Positions 1 through 11,892 of a stretch of 64,000 nt of DNA are shown here, in pieces. Location: assembly GCF_000003195.3 (NCBI RefSeq), contig NC_012872.2:58757695-58821694 (forward strand). The letters run 5' to 3'. The first letter of the stretch is position 1. The number at the start of each line of letters is the position of its first letter. A program made the translations under genes and the position numbers. The notes under the pieces were generated by a model. That model had not been told where the DNA came from and made no database searches. It worked only from the letters and a program-made list of their open reading frames with translations. The DNA comes from Sorghum bicolor (lineage: Eukaryota > Streptophyta > Magnoliopsida > Poales > Poaceae).

Positions 1-174
1 TCTCTTCATTGATACGGTACCACATCAGCATATTTAATATTCATGAAACTTTGATGAAGCACCATTAAAACTGCGCTAATGGTAAGGAAGATTTTTCATA
101 CACTGTATCTCCTTCATCATAAAAGAGATGCAGTAACATTTGGCTAGCTAGCTATGGCTGGTTTTAGAGATTAA

Positions 175-389
175 AGGGGGTGTTTGGTACTGTTCCATAA
201 ACTCTGCTCCACAAACGCCATCGTGGAGCAGCTCTACAAAAAAGCTGGAGTTTGTGGAGTATTTCTTTAGGTGCTCTGACGACTCTACCTTTTTTACTCG
301 AACTGAGTGCGCAGAGCTAAAACTGTTTAAATAAAAAACGTTGAGCAGAGTTAAAAAAAACTATGAAGCTGAGCAGTCCAAACACCCCT
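175..389. mobile_element. MITE with GGGGTGTTTGG ends
   Basis: A roughly 215-bp segment begins GGGGGTGTTTGGTACTG and ends CAGTCCAAACACCCC, so its two ends are inverted copies of each other. It contains no coding potential. This fits a non-autonomous DNA transposon. The superfamily cannot be fixed because no clear target duplication is visible. Confidence 0.6.
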
Positions 390-770
390 AAACCACACCA
401 CACGATGCCGGATGCCGGTACTCCGGGCTTTCCAGCTGCCGATTGAGGGATCAATTAATCCATCGTCACAACTCACAATGTGCATGCATGATAGCAGTCC
501 AGATACGTAAGTCCAAGTGAAAGAGACGTCGTCGATCGGCAGCCCTAGCGTAGCGTTGCAGTGTTTCCCCGGAATTCCGACGGAGTCACGGGAGCCAGCT
601 GCTCGATTGATTGACACTTTGACAGGGAGGAGAATATATAGGCGGATGATGCTCATGCGTGCATGTGAGCGGCCCTCTTTTCATGCGACCGCACGCGAGT
701 TTTGTGCGCATTGCATTGCATTGCATGCATGCGCTCGTTCCGGCCGTTCCGATCGATGTCAATTTGGTCC

Positions 771-846
<76 letters not shown>

Positions 847-2301
847 CCGCCCAACTGGCAAAAGGTTTTAACGAACTTCAGATCCAGCGCGCAGTGACCA
901 ACGGTCTGAATCATGAAAGGTATACTAGCGGCAGCGGTAGCTGCTGGTGCCATATAAAGAACTGATGATGATGATGATGATGCCATTTGTTTGGCTACGT
1001 TTACTCGTGTTCGCTCTTTACTCTTGACCAGGGCCGCTAGCTCCCTGTCTTTGGTTAACCTTTTGGTCTTTTCTTTGCTTCGGGTGTGTGTGTGTCCCAG
1101 TGTGCGGATGCAGACGTCTTGCATGCAGTGCACTGTGCATGCAGGATTGGAGAAGCACAGAAGCAGCAGAGCCATGGGCAGGGCACGCCGCCAACCAACT
1201 GCTCCCAAGACAGTGTGTCGAGCCCCTTGGTACACCTGACGATTCAACTGACGGTTGGTTGTCGTCGCTGCTCGAGCCTGCCTTTCTTGACCAAGCGTTC
1301 ATGGGTCTCCACAATTCATTCTCCGGGTCGGAGAAAAAACTGCGAGAAAAGTACTATATCATGCGGTGGCCGGGTCCGGGAGCCAAAAACCAAAAGGTGG
1401 GCACGGACGGAACGGAACCAGCTCGGTAGGCCGGCCCTGGCGCCTTGTTGGCTTGGCACAGCCAGTTGGGCGCTCGTGCAGTCGTGCCCACGAATCCTCC
1501 TACCTGTAAAACAACTTGGTTCCGCGGACTGCTACACCTGACCGTTCTGCTTGCGCCAAGTGGGTTCCGTCTGCACGCTCTGCTTCATCCAGATACGCTC
1601 CCACGTTCTTTTTCGTCTCGTCTGGCAAAACGCGGAACCAAGGAAAAAGTGATGGAAATATGATACCTCAACTCCACAGCTTCCAGACCACTTTTGATTT
1701 TATTTCATTATTCTTGGTTGAAGACCAGAAATCACTTCTGGAATTTTTTATTTTATTTATTTTATTTTACTAAGGAACACATTCGTGCGTTGCAGCTTGT
1801 TGCCTAGTTACTTGGCCGATCTGCGGCACGTTGATTTATTTAGGGTGTGTTTCCTCCGTGGGATACAAAATGTAAAATACAACCTACTTTGGAACGATGA
1901 AATGCAAAATGCTAAAATTTTCAGAATTATATTTAGTTTCATCTGAAATGCAGAATTTATTATCTTATTAGGGCTTCTTGAGACTCTTTTGTCTTTTTTT
2001 GACATCTTGAGACCAAAATCCAAAATATAGAATAACTTTTTTTTACATGGTGTTTAGTTCCATTATGCAAAATAATAGACTAAAATCCAAAAATTTTTGA
2101 GATAAAAGGGAAACTAAAAACCCCCTTAGTCATCATGTCTTTTAATTCGTCTGAAAATCAAACTCTGTACTATGCCAGACAAATGATGCTTATGGATACA
2201 AGAGGTTTAAAAATTTATCATTGATCATGTCATGTGTTCTCTAGTTTGTTTTGGGATCAAAATCCACATCATATACCTGGACACTTGCCGCTCTAGATAT
2301 A
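390..2301. other. Intergenic, no gene recognised
   Basis: No exon with family similarity was seen on either strand. The stretch holds a long AT dinucleotide tract, a short GAT run near 963-981, and an AT-rich block at about 1841-2128. The ends of that block (GGGTGTGTTTCC and a run like GGGAAACTAAAAACCCCC) weakly suggest another degenerate MITE. Open frames here run through the AT repeat as Tyr-Ile strings and are not credible genes. Confidence 0.5.
773..844. repeat. (AT)36 microsatellite
   Basis: An uninterrupted AT dinucleotide repeat of about 72 bp. Repeats of this length are usually polymorphic in copy number, and the assembled length may be inexact. Confidence 0.95.
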
Positions 2302-2570
2302 AGGCCTTGTTTTGTTTACGTACGAAAAGATTTTAGATTTCGCTACTGTAGCACTTTTCGTTTGTTTGTGGCAAATATTGTCTAATCATGGACTAACTAG
2401 GATCAAAAGATTCGTCTCGCGATTTACAGATGAACTGTGGATTTACTTTTTATTTTTGTCTATATTTAGTGCTTCATGCATGTGACGAAAGATTTGATGT
2501 GACGGAAAATCTTGAAAACAACTTTTTAGTTTTTGGGTGAAATTTTCTAGAGCTCCGCTAAACAGGGTCT
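2302..2570. mobile_element. Tourist-like MITE, GGCCTTGTTTAG family (copy 1)
   Basis: One of seven related copies in the window. It starts GGCCTTGTTTTGTTTACG and ends with a CTAAACAGGGTC-type inverted end. It contains the family's shared internal words, including CTACTGTAGCAC, ACTAACTAGGATCAAAAG and ATTCGTCTCGCGA. This copy lies about 350 bp upstream of the small gene at 2925 and could contribute to its promoter region. Confidence 0.75.
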
Positions 2571-2781
2571 AGATAAAAAGACTGTCTAGAGCTTCTGGAA
2601 GGTCAATTGTTCAGTTTGGTGCAGCGAGAGCATCAGACCAAATCGGAACCATGACAATTAATGACGAGCTGTACTACATCCTTTGTACACAAATCACAAA
2701 TGATTTTGGGGGGTACGTGTACAAAGCGCGAGAGCAGAGGACTCTTCCAAATCGAACCGAGGCGAGAGCGGTTTCCTTCCC

Positions 2782-2788
2782 TTTATAA
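2782..2788 (+). promoter_or_regulatory. Probable TATA box of the gene at 2925
   Basis: TTTATAA lies about 140 bp upstream of the chosen ATG. It is followed by a CTCTC-rich pyrimidine leader at about 2836-2858, which is typical of grass 5' leaders. Transcription would start near 2815. This is inferred from the motif and its spacing only. Confidence 0.5.
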
Positions 2789-2924
2789 CCCCAGGTCGTC
2801 ACGTCCCCGGTCTCCGCAACGGGCTTCCCCTGCTGCTCTCCTCTCCTCTCCTCTCCCGTCAAAGAATCTTCTTCACCCACGCCGCCGCCTCCTTCCACTC
2901 CCGACGACGTCCCCGCGCGTGGCC

Positions 2925-3422
2925 ATGGCCACGGTCGCCGTAGACCGTCATCAGCTGGACGGCATCATAGCGCCGGCCGAGACGGCGGCGGCCGGCGGCG
3001 GCGCGCCGGTGCAGAAGCGCAGGGGGTGGATCAAGCGGATGATGTACTCGCCCGTGGCAGCAGCGGTAGGAGCCGAGAAGGGGAGGACAGCGGCGGCGGC
3101 GGCCGCCGCCGCCTACGACGACGACAGCGGCGCGACGAGGACGACGAAGCCGCGGCGAGGCGGGTGGCTGCGGCGACTGATGGTGCCGCCGCCGCGGGAG
3201 CACCGCCGGCAGCGGAAGCTGGTGGGCGGCGGCGGCGGCGGGTCAGCGTCGTCGTCCAGGCTGCTGGCCGGGCTGCCGAGGTGGAAGCGCGTGTCCATCG
3301 GCGGCGGGTGGGCGTCGGCGCTGCTGGACGCCGCCGCGTTCCGCGTCATGTACGTGGTGGAGGCCGTCGTGCTGGGCCTCGCGCTCTCCTGCTTCTTCTG
3401 CTGCTGCGGCTGCCAGATATGA
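2925..3422 (+). CDS. Unrecognised basic protein with a C-terminal membrane anchor
   Basis: Single-exon gene of 165 residues whose function I do not recognise. The chosen ATG lies in GCCATGGCC, a good grass initiation context, behind a TATA-like box and a CTC-rich leader; the frame stays open upstream to 2661, but that part is probably leader. The protein is low-complexity: an Ala-rich N-terminus, two basic stretches with Trp (KRRGWIKRMMYSP near residue 35 and KPRRGGWLRRLM near 80), and poly-Ala and poly-Gly runs. It ends in one hydrophobic helix (VMYVVEAVVLGLALS) followed by a Cys cluster, FFCCCGCQI, at the extreme C-terminus. That arrangement suggests a tail-anchored protein with its basic part in the cytosol, and the Cys cluster could be acylated. 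The GC-rich composition differs sharply from the flanks, which supports a real gene. Function unknown. Confidence 0.65.
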   Translation: MATVAVDRHQLDGIIAPAETAAAGGGAPVQKRRGWIKRMMYSPVAAAVGAEKGRTAAAAAAAAYDDDSGATRTTKPRRGGWLRRLMVPPPREHRRQRKLVGGGGGGSASSSRLLAGLPRWKRVSIGGGWASALLDAAAFRVMYVVEAVVLGLALSCFFCCCGCQI

Positions 3423-3732
3423 TAGCCTAATTACTAGGTTCATTTACCTTGTAATCTCTCTCCCTAATTATATTTGTTATTACTAGATCTTTACGCCCTC
3501 CTCCTTCCTTCACCGCGGATGAAAATTTCCAATCGTGGCTTCGACTTGCTCTTAACGTGTCCTTCGAGCGTTCTTGCTTGGATTGGACGGAAAAAGACAA
3601 GGGCACCACCGTGCATGCGTCCGCGCATTGCTGCTGGGGACGACGCCCTTTCTTGCATAAAGGTGGGTGACACTTGCCGCGCATCGTCGCCTGCTAACCG
3701 TTGTAGCATCCCCAACCCTAATCACTCTGATT

Positions 3733-3892
3733 AAGGATGGGGATGGCCCTCCAAATGAATACACGCAGTTTTTCTCTAGCCTAATTAAATAAACTAAATA
3801 AAAAAAGTGAAGAAAAAATTATCTATTTAGTTTATTAAATTAACTAGAGAAAAACCACATGTACCCATTTTGGAGCACCGTCCCTATCCTTA
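3733..3892. mobile_element. MITE with TAAGGATGGGGA ends
   Basis: The left end TAAGGATGGGGATGGCCCTC is matched by an inverted right end that reads CTAAGGATAGGGACGGTGCT on the other strand. The inverted similarity continues inward through CTCTAG and AATAAACTAAATA, so nearly the whole 160 bp can fold into one hairpin. It lies just downstream of the small gene ending at 3422. Confidence 0.7.
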
Positions 3893-4058
3893 GCTATGAC
3901 CTCATAGTCTACTTAAGATCGCGCCGCCGTAATGGCGGATGTATTTATGTACGGCACGGTGTAACTGGCAGCTCATTATCTCATTTTGTTTTAAGAAGAT
4001 AAGAAAAAAAATCCTATGTATGAGGTCCAATGCTAAAAACAGCATTAATGGGTACTTT

Positions 4059-4192
4059 CCACTTCCTTCATTTTAAATCATGAGATGTTTTGACTTTTCT
4101 AGATATGCATATAGTTTTGCTATGTACTTAGGTATATCTATGTCTAAATACATAAAGCCGAAACATTTTGTAATTTGAAATGGATGAAGTAG
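4059..4192. mobile_element. Stowaway-like MITE
   Basis: Ends ACTTCCTTCATTTTAAATCA and TAATTTGAAATGGATGAAGT are inverted copies. The internal words GTTTTGACTTTTCTAGAT and CTAAATACATAAAGCCGAAAC are those of the grass CTCCCTCCGT-type Stowaway elements, which also occur at 40.3, 43.7 and 44.8 kb. Confidence 0.65.
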
Positions 4193-7100
4193 ACACGGTT
4201 TCTTATTAAAAAATTATTTTCTCCTCTTTCTTTTTTAATTGCAGTGTCACATCATCATTTTGCTTAGCTGACACTCCAACTGATGAAAATAGAAACCATA
4301 TAGTTCCTTGGTTGGGAGTGTCCTGGTATTCTAATTCATAATATGTTTTGTTGCAAAAATGCATGCATGCTTACTCTAGTCCACTTCTATTCTATTGCAG
4401 AATAATAAAGAAAATGACCTAACCGTGCATGTGCTTAGCTAATCCTGCATTTAGCCAATGTGGAGCACCTGACAAAAATCGGTGTAATCACATTTGAGTT
4501 TCATCGATGATTCTTTTGAAGGAAGCTTAAAAAATGCAGGGAACTTCGATAAAAAGCTGCATCAATGGCCTCTCACATTTTAGGGAAAAATTCATTGCAA
4601 TAAACTCAATGCGGTGTATCTGTAACAAAATGTGCTTTTGGGTTAGAACATGAGGATCATTTTAGTAGAGCTACACTCTCTGATGATTCTATAGAGTGAT
4701 TTTGGTGGGGTAAAGAGTAGGTGAAATTAGAGAGTTGAGAAGTGATGTTTTTTTAGCTCACAGCTCTTACAGGGTAATAAATAGAGAAACGATTTTTATC
4801 TAACCCCACCAGAATCTAGTTGTGTTTTACCTATTTGACTACCTAGAAACAATTGTCACGGAGACTAAGGAGCTGGGATCGAGCGCTGTCAAATAGCTCC
4901 TAAAAATGCAAGTGACTTGTATGGCGTGCGGGGTAGTTTTTGAAACTTTCCGTTCGTTTAATTTGAAAAAGTGACATGCATCTGCTCTATAGAGGAAACG
5001 TGACGTTTATAGTGTAATGTTATTATTGTCAAAACGTATCAGTAGATCACAAAAGCACAGCTAGTCCTGACGTGACAGTGATGGTGGATCCATCCAGGCC
5101 GGATGCTAGGGTTAATTTATTAAGCACAATCACTAATATCATAACTCTCATGCTTTATGTTAATCAAGAGAGAGCTGTTACACTGTCTAATGGTTGGCTA
5201 GCAAAACAGATTTCTAGTATTTAAGTAATATACTGGAGAAAACCTTAAGAATGCTTCTTCTTTGCTCATCTTGTTCCTCTATTCTGTCTAAACTATTTTC
5301 TATGTTCTTCTCTGCTTGACCATGCTACCTCTCTGCACTTTGTTTCTTTCTCATTATTTACCACATGGCACTGATCAAGTCCAATTGTCTGCAGCTAGTA
5401 CTTTTAATTTTGTCGCACTGTATGTATATGGGATTATGGGTTCCGGCCGACTCACATGGGAGAGGGATGCACGCTTGTTCGACGTCAAGCACTGGATCAA
5501 GCAAGGTTGATCTGAGCCGAAACAAGTAGACATCATTTATCACTGACAAAGCTAATGATCACTGCTAGTATTGGCAAGGAATGAATTAAATCATTTCACT
5601 AAATTTAGTGATTGACCGATGATGTACCACCCCATCCAAAATGATGTGAATCCTCAAGCTAAACACCATATAATGGTGTCTCTTGTGTAAACAGTAGGAT
5701 TGAATCTAGATGAGCTCCCAACCCTTCTCAAATTCTTGAGTGGTGAAAAACTCCTATGAGCTTGTGGCTAGAGATGCAAACGGGTCGAATCAGAGACAAT
5801 AATATCTTCACCGTATCCTAATCCACCTTTATTTGTCAAATTCAAAGTGGAACAGATAATACACTCATTAGATGGAGATGTTGATTTTTCAGACGACAAA
5901 AGTGGTACGAACATTGGAGACGGATTTAATTAGTCGAGTAATATACATATACAAATTATATGCTTGTCAAGAATTGATTTAGTAAAGAACTAAAGAACCA
6001 AGAATAAATAATAGATAATATAAAATGTATTCCATGTTTACATGGTATCTTCATTCATAAATGATAAGTTATTAACCAATAAGTAACAATAACCAGCAAA
6101 TTCTCAATTCAAAAATAAAACAACAAACAACCACGTCACAAAAGTAAGAGTTCTCAACTAACAAGTTTTTGTAAAAGAAAAATCATGCATGCATTCCTCT
6201 TGGTTTTAGTCTAGGAGGAGAAACTATCAGATATCCTTTTATTTTGTTTTGAAGGTCGGGGGGGAGGGGGTATATCATTAAAAAATTGTGCATGTTTTGA
6301 GGACACCCTATTTAAAATACCAGATAATCGGCACATAATTTATAAATAATCTATATCCCCTGAAATTTTCATATTTCATATCCTACCCTTCATTCACACA
6401 CAATCAGATTTGAAATTATCTGCATCCGCATAAATATTAAAGTTTAAAAGTTTCTCTCCATATTCTCAAAATTAGATTTAGATGGAGAATTATCCACACC
6501 CCTAATCACAGCACCGTTCAAATATCTGCGGAAGTAACCTAGTGGGCCTTAGAACAGTACCAGGTGCGTATGTAGTGTAGCTCATATTTTGCGTGTGTTT
6601 CCTCTCTCCTTCTCATTTTGTTTCTTGGTTCTTCGTATGCTTCTCACGCAATGGAAACACTACTAGTTTTCAAATATCACAGCACGCCGTTGTATGTACT
6701 TGTAGCATAGAAAAAGAAAGAAGATAGGGTCCTGTTTGTGTTTGTCTTCTCCACCCGTTCGCCTTTCATGAATTGACCCAAGTGATCCCGACTCTTGAGT
6801 GTTAACCGTGCTACGAAACAAACAAACAAAAAAGCGCATGGCGGCTGGCGGCCGTGATATTTGTGACCCAGTGCCTTTACCGTGTGGCACATCATATCAA
6901 CACGAGCTTCGAGCTGGTAGTCATATTACACGCTCACGTCGTTTTCTATCGAAATATCCACCGAAGCGAAGCCAGCACGGTTAAGATATTACTCAGTATT
7001 ATACAGTGCACATCATCGACACACCTGAAAGCTGTGGAATTCGGCTTGTGTGTTTGCCCAGCTGATCAGCCAATAACCTTTTTGAATAGCTAACTGACCT

Positions 7101-8297
7101 AGAGCTCGGGAACAATTAAATAATAAAAAATAGATAGTGGTAAAGTATGTCAGTGATTTTTTTTAAAAAACGTGCGAGCTCTTGGTTCGTCGCTAGCTAG
7201 AGTTTTTCGTTTCTTTCTTCTGGATTGGGCAGATGTTCCTCCTAGCTAGCTGACTGTACCATTATTGGGGACGCCCTCAGGCCTCTTGCTAGTGGGGACC
7301 AAAAAGTATCTTCTTATCTGCAGTCACTTCCCTTTCCGGTACCGTTAGCTAGCCAGTAAAAAGAGGGGGAAAAGCCAGAAGGATAACAAGTGTACGATGG
7401 GCAGCTAGCGGTCGACAGTGCTGCTACGGTGGCCAAAAGACCAGCAGTGGGGTGTCACTGTGTCAGCGAGCAGGTCAGCCGCCGAGGCGGGCGCGCGGTG
7501 CCCGGCCGTCCATGTGCCCATGCCATTTCGCTGATAAATCCTGGCTTTGATTTATTATGAAAAAAAATATTTCTAAATTAGTTTGTAGATTGGCCAGATA
7601 AACTTAAGCTAACAGAGCACCATTGTCTTCACCACCTCGCAATCAAAGGTGGCCCTGCCCCTACAGACACGTAGCCTCCCTCTTGGACTCAAAAAATCTT
7701 TTAATAGGTTTTCTTTTTTTTACAAAAAATTTCACATATTTAGTATTTTTCTATGTTTATTCTACGAATTTTTATCTTTGAACATTTTGAATCAATATTA
7801 AATTATTAATCTTAGCTATATATTTAACCCCCCTCTTGATCCGTTTCTGAATCCGCCACTGGAAACGAGAATATGACCCATGTTCCCGTTCTCATGTTCC
7901 ACGTTCCGAGAACATTTACGTTCCGAAAACGCGAATGTTTCTATTCGTTCTGGTTCCGCCTATGATCATGCGGCGGCCAATGTTGCCACTTTTCTGTACA
8001 AAAATCCATCCGGATTGCAGTACAAGCAGCATCCTGCCGCTGATCAGGGGCATGGAGATTAAAGTAATAAGTAATTAAACTTCAATTGCTTATTGCTGCA
8101 CATAAAAGCAGATATATACAGACTCCAAAGAGTACAGAAGTATTTACACAGCGTTTCAGGGCATGCGTGGAGTATGTACGAACAAAGAGGGATCGCGTCA
8201 GTAGTTAGCGTCAGGTGTTACCTGCAGATAACCACAAGCCACGGGGACTCCTGTACACCATTAGTAGTGCGCACGCAACACCTGCTACATCGTGCTG
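4193..8297. other. Intergenic, AT-rich, no gene recognised
   Basis: About 4.1 kb without a recognisable exon, tRNA or intact transposon. It contains short purine or pyrimidine runs (for example a G-rich run near 6258-6270) and AT-rich filler. The stretch around 7650-7960, with TCCGTTTCTGAATCCGCCAC and repeated GTTCC words, looks like decayed transposon sequence. The last few hundred bases would hold the 3' untranslated region of the phosphatase gene. Confidence 0.45.
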
Positions 8298-11200
8298 CTA
8301 CAACTGGTCTCTCCTGCCGGCTTCCAACGCATCCAGTTCGTGGCTCGTGCGCGCTCCGGCGGTCTCCGTAGACCGCTGCGTTGCCCGGCTCTCCTCTGCC
8401 TCCCGCTCTCTGACGAACCTCAAGTGCGCGTGCGGCCAGAACCCTGCATGCCATCACGCAGACAGTCAGGTCAGCGCATGCGTTAGTTTTAGGCCCTGTT
8501 TAGTTTGAGGACAAAATTTTTTTTTTGTGTATCACATCGAATATGTCGAAAGGATGTCGGAAAGGGTTTTTAGAAACTAATAAAAAAATAAATTATATAG
8601 CTCGTCAGGAAAATGCAAGACAAATCTATTAAGTATAATTAATCTATCATTAGCATATTTGGGTTACTGTAGCACTTAAGGCTAATCATGAAGTAACGAG
8701 GCTTAAAAAATTCGTCTCGCGATTTTCAACCAAACTGTGTAATTAGTTTAGTTTTTTATCTACATTTAATATTCCATGCATGTGTCCAAAGATTCGATGA
8801 GATGGATGAAAATTTTTTGGGTGAGTAACTAAACAGGGCCTTAGCCTGCATACAGACGATGCAACTAGAGAAGCACACAGGCACTGGAGTACGTGTTTGT
8901 GCTGCAACTCCAGGCGCTTTGCGTTTTGACAGTCAGGTCAACTGCACTTCCAAGTCAGGTTTACGTTTTGACAGACAGTCGGTCTGTGCTGCAACCTCAA
9001 GCACAGGCACTAGACAGTCACAGGTCAACCGCACTGGAGTTTCAGAGTTCTGCAACTCAGGCGGGTTTGCGTTTCGACTCATATGTAGCGGTCGTTATTA
9101 TGTTTTCAGAGTCTCATTCGTTTCATCAGATGCCCTGGTTTAGCCAATTTGTTCGTCTGCAGAGGTCTGCTATATATTTGTGAAATGTGAAGCGACTGCG
9201 TTATATTCAGGCAAAGGGAAAATGGGAAATGAACGAGGTAGTACCTTTCTCGTCTGACGGGGCTGGAAAGAACTGGAGGTAGCAGACTGAAGCGACCACC
9301 AATCCTAAACAAACGAACATCACAAAACTCATCATCATCAGCACCAAGGAGACAGCTAGTTTACGAAGCAGTTAGCAAGGCTTGTCGGTTCCCCCCTAAT
9401 TAAACGCCATTCACGTACGAAGCAGTAGCACTGCACGTACCGAGAAAGCCGCCAGTGCAGACGTCTTGCCAGTGGTGCCAGTAGTCGTCCACCCGCGAGA
9501 TGGCAATCAACGCCGCGACGAGCAGGGGCAGGAGGACCACGCAGAGCTTGGCGACGTGCCCCCTTCGATCGAACACCGTGATCTTCCCGGCCAGGTACCA
9601 CGACAGGAAACCCAGCCCGGCAAATGACCCTGCCACACCCACACCCACACCCACGGAAGAAACATGGACAATGTTGGTTATTAGCCACTGCACAACAGCA
9701 CAAGGGACTAAGAATATATATGAGCCTATGTTCACTGAATGCAAAGGGTTTGCTCTCCTTGTGATATGTTCAGTACATTTAGCGATAGTGTTGGGTCATT
9801 GGGTGCAACATGTATGTCGAGCATGTAAGCAATTCCACATTCTGGTATCAAGGATATGTAGTACTCCCTCTGTCCTACTGAAAGTGTCAGTTTTAACTTT
9901 TATATTTCTTGTTTGACAATTCGTCTTATTCAATTTTTTCACTTCACTATGCTATTTGAAACTAGTAGATGGGTTTTTAGTGCAAGTGTTCATCAGTAGT
10001 TCAGTACTCTTCAGTAATAAGGATATTATAATGGGTTTTTTTGTGAAGAAAGTTAGTTAATGAATTGATAATGATATGTCATCTATATTACTTGTATAGT
10101 TGGAGGCCACTAGTAGCAATCATTGATTGCTATAAAGCTGAATCCTCAGCGTGCCACTTCATCACAAAATAGTGTCCATTAGATAAATGTGTCTTAGACT
10201 CATCTTGCCGTCCATTATCCTCAACCAGTCATGCTTGGCTTCCTACACGCTCTGGCGATTGGCTTTTGAACTGACGCACACAGCACACATTAACTTCAAG
10301 CACCCTCCAAAGACGTCGGAACAGCCGCATGCCAGCATCCACTCCATGCCGCACCAAGGAAGACGAATATATAGGCGCTGCCTGTTTTCCTTCGTCCGTG
10401 GCTTTCTCACCTTCCCCAACGATGGTAGAATGTCAACAAGAAGCCACCATGCCGACTGCCGAGCTATACCACGGCCAGTTAGTAGACTGCAGAGTCCCAG
10501 TCCCTCCAAGGCTTCAGCCGTTGTTCTTCACCTTCAACTACATTGCGTCTGATTCTCTCTCCCAATCTCAGATCTGTCTTGCTTTGGACTAGCAAAGACT
10601 AACTTCTCTTTGATTTTCACTCTCTCTCTCTTTTTTTTTAAAAAAAGAACAATGCAGTTTGTATTGTTTATCAAACTTCATATTTAAAACCATCTCTAAA
10701 TTTTCGCAGCAATAAGCAGGGTTTTCACCTAGTTATTATGTGGTTGCGAGTTGCAATGATGACTCACATGAGGTGTGGCCACTGGGGAAGCTCTTGTGTC
10801 CTTCCTTGATCACACTAGGATCACCATGGCATATGACTCCCGTTGTAATGTTGTCGTACACCTAGTAGACGATGGGACACCAGGAGAAGTACTCAGCTTG
10901 GGTGGAAAACAAGTCCGTTTATTAGTAATTAAGGTGAATTCGAGAGAGAAGTTGGGACTTTGTTACCGACCGCTATTCCATCAGGGAAGCAACGCCAGAA
11001 GAAGTTGGGGCGCGGCCGGCCGACGGCGTCCTTGATCGCGTCGGTCAGGACGCCCGTTATCAGCACAGCGAATAGGATACCTGCACTTTGCCGGAAGGCC
11101 ACCACCATGTGTGTATAGTGTAATGTATCCCTGGCTAGATCTAGAACACAGTGTTCACAATAGGCCGGAAAAGACAATGGCAGTAGTGAAGTTACCTAGA

Positions 11201-11308
11201 ATGGCATGGTGCAGATCGTACACGTTCCTCCTCCTGATGTAGACGATGACAAAGATGATCATGGGCCCAATGACAGCGACGATCTGCGATAAATTAAACA
11301 ACAGCACG

Positions 11309-11343
<35 letters not shown>

Positions 11344-11879
11344 CCTTGACCCTGACAAAATTGCTGAACGAGGCCGGGTCGGAGATAGAGAGGAGGATTT
11401 GTTTGCCGCACCGGAACGGCCCAGACGGGGACGGTGTTGCTTTTCATGGGGTATCTGAGGTCGGTCATCATGCCGGCGCCGACGAACCGGTGGAACGGCT
11501 CGATGACGTTGAGAAGCACGTCGACGGCGACCAGGAGGAGCAGCGCGACCCAGTCCCACGCGTGCGACCGCGCCACCTTGGGCATCGTCGGCAGCGACGA
11601 GCACGACGCGGGGCCGGCGGCGGCGGTGGCGCCATCATCATGGGAGGCCTGCATCTCCAGGGGGGCAGCAGCAGCAGCAGGTGCAGGTGCAGGTCGATGA
11701 TGATGATCTTCGCGCGGGACCTCGCGGTACGAATAATGCGCCGACGACGACCTGGAGCCGGTGAAGGAGGCGAGATCGAGCAATGCCGGCGGCGGCGCCG
11801 GTGTCGTCGTCGTCGTTGGCTTGCTCTTCTTCACCTTGCTGCTCCTGGATCCTTTCGTTGGGCTACGAATCATCATCAT
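8298..11879 (-). CDS. Lipid phosphate phosphatase (phosphatidate phosphatase, PAP2 family)
   Basis: Integral-membrane lipid phosphatase that removes phosphate from phosphatidate and related lipid phosphates. Seven exons on the minus strand: 11879-11412, 11283-11196, 11080-10971, 10861-10768, 9629-9441, 9304-9245 and 8443-8298. Spliced, they give 384 residues in one frame. Diagnostic sequence includes [20 protein letters not shown] and [16 protein letters not shown] in exon 1. The three PAP2 phosphatase motifs are KDAVGRPRP (exon 3), PSGHTS (exon 4) and [12 protein letters not shown] (exon 5), with the catalytic His residues present. The C-terminal WPHAH exon diverges from relatives. The N-terminus carries about 75 low-complexity residues not usual in the family. 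An alternative ATG at 11654 would give 309 residues, closer to the usual length, and a TATA-like box next to the first ATG favours that start. Exon 3 has two overlapping donor sites. The family is certain; the N-terminus is not. Confidence 0.88.
8492..8840. mobile_element. Tourist-like MITE, GGCCTTGTTTAG family (copy 2), in intron 6 of the phosphatase gene
   Basis: The element begins GGCCCTGTTTAGTTTGAGG and ends CTAAACAGGGCC, flanked on both sides by TTA. That 3-bp duplication is typical of PIF/Harbinger (Tourist) elements. It lies in the last intron, about 50 bp upstream (on the minus strand, downstream in coordinates) of the final exon's acceptor. Confidence 0.8.
8885..9085. repeat. Imperfect short repeats in intron 6
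   Basis: About 200 bp of diverged repeats of words such as TTTGCGTTTTGACAG, GTCAGGTCAAC and CTGCAACTCAGGC, which recur three or four times with changes. The segment is confined to the last intron of the phosphatase gene and shows no relation to its exons. Confidence 0.5.
11312..11341. repeat. (TA)15 microsatellite in phosphatase intron 1
   Basis: About 30 bp of uninterrupted TA repeat. On the minus strand it lies inside the 128-bp first intron, 28 bp before the exon 2 acceptor, so length changes there could affect acceptor or branch-point use. Confidence 0.9.
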
Positions 11880-11883
11880 GCCG

Positions 11884-11892
11884 TTTTATATA
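11884..11892 (-). promoter_or_regulatory. TATA-like box abutting the first ATG of the phosphatase gene
   Basis: TATATAAAA on the minus strand ends four bases before the most upstream ATG at 11879. If it is the core promoter, transcription would begin about 30 bases further on, inside the apparent coding region, and the first usable in-frame ATG would be at 11654. No experimental start is available. Confidence 0.45.

Noticed and set aside
517..1247. Open frames with long Tyr-Ile strings on both strands
   Set aside because: They are produced by the AT microsatellite at 773-844 read in several frames; there is no family match, splice logic or initiation context.
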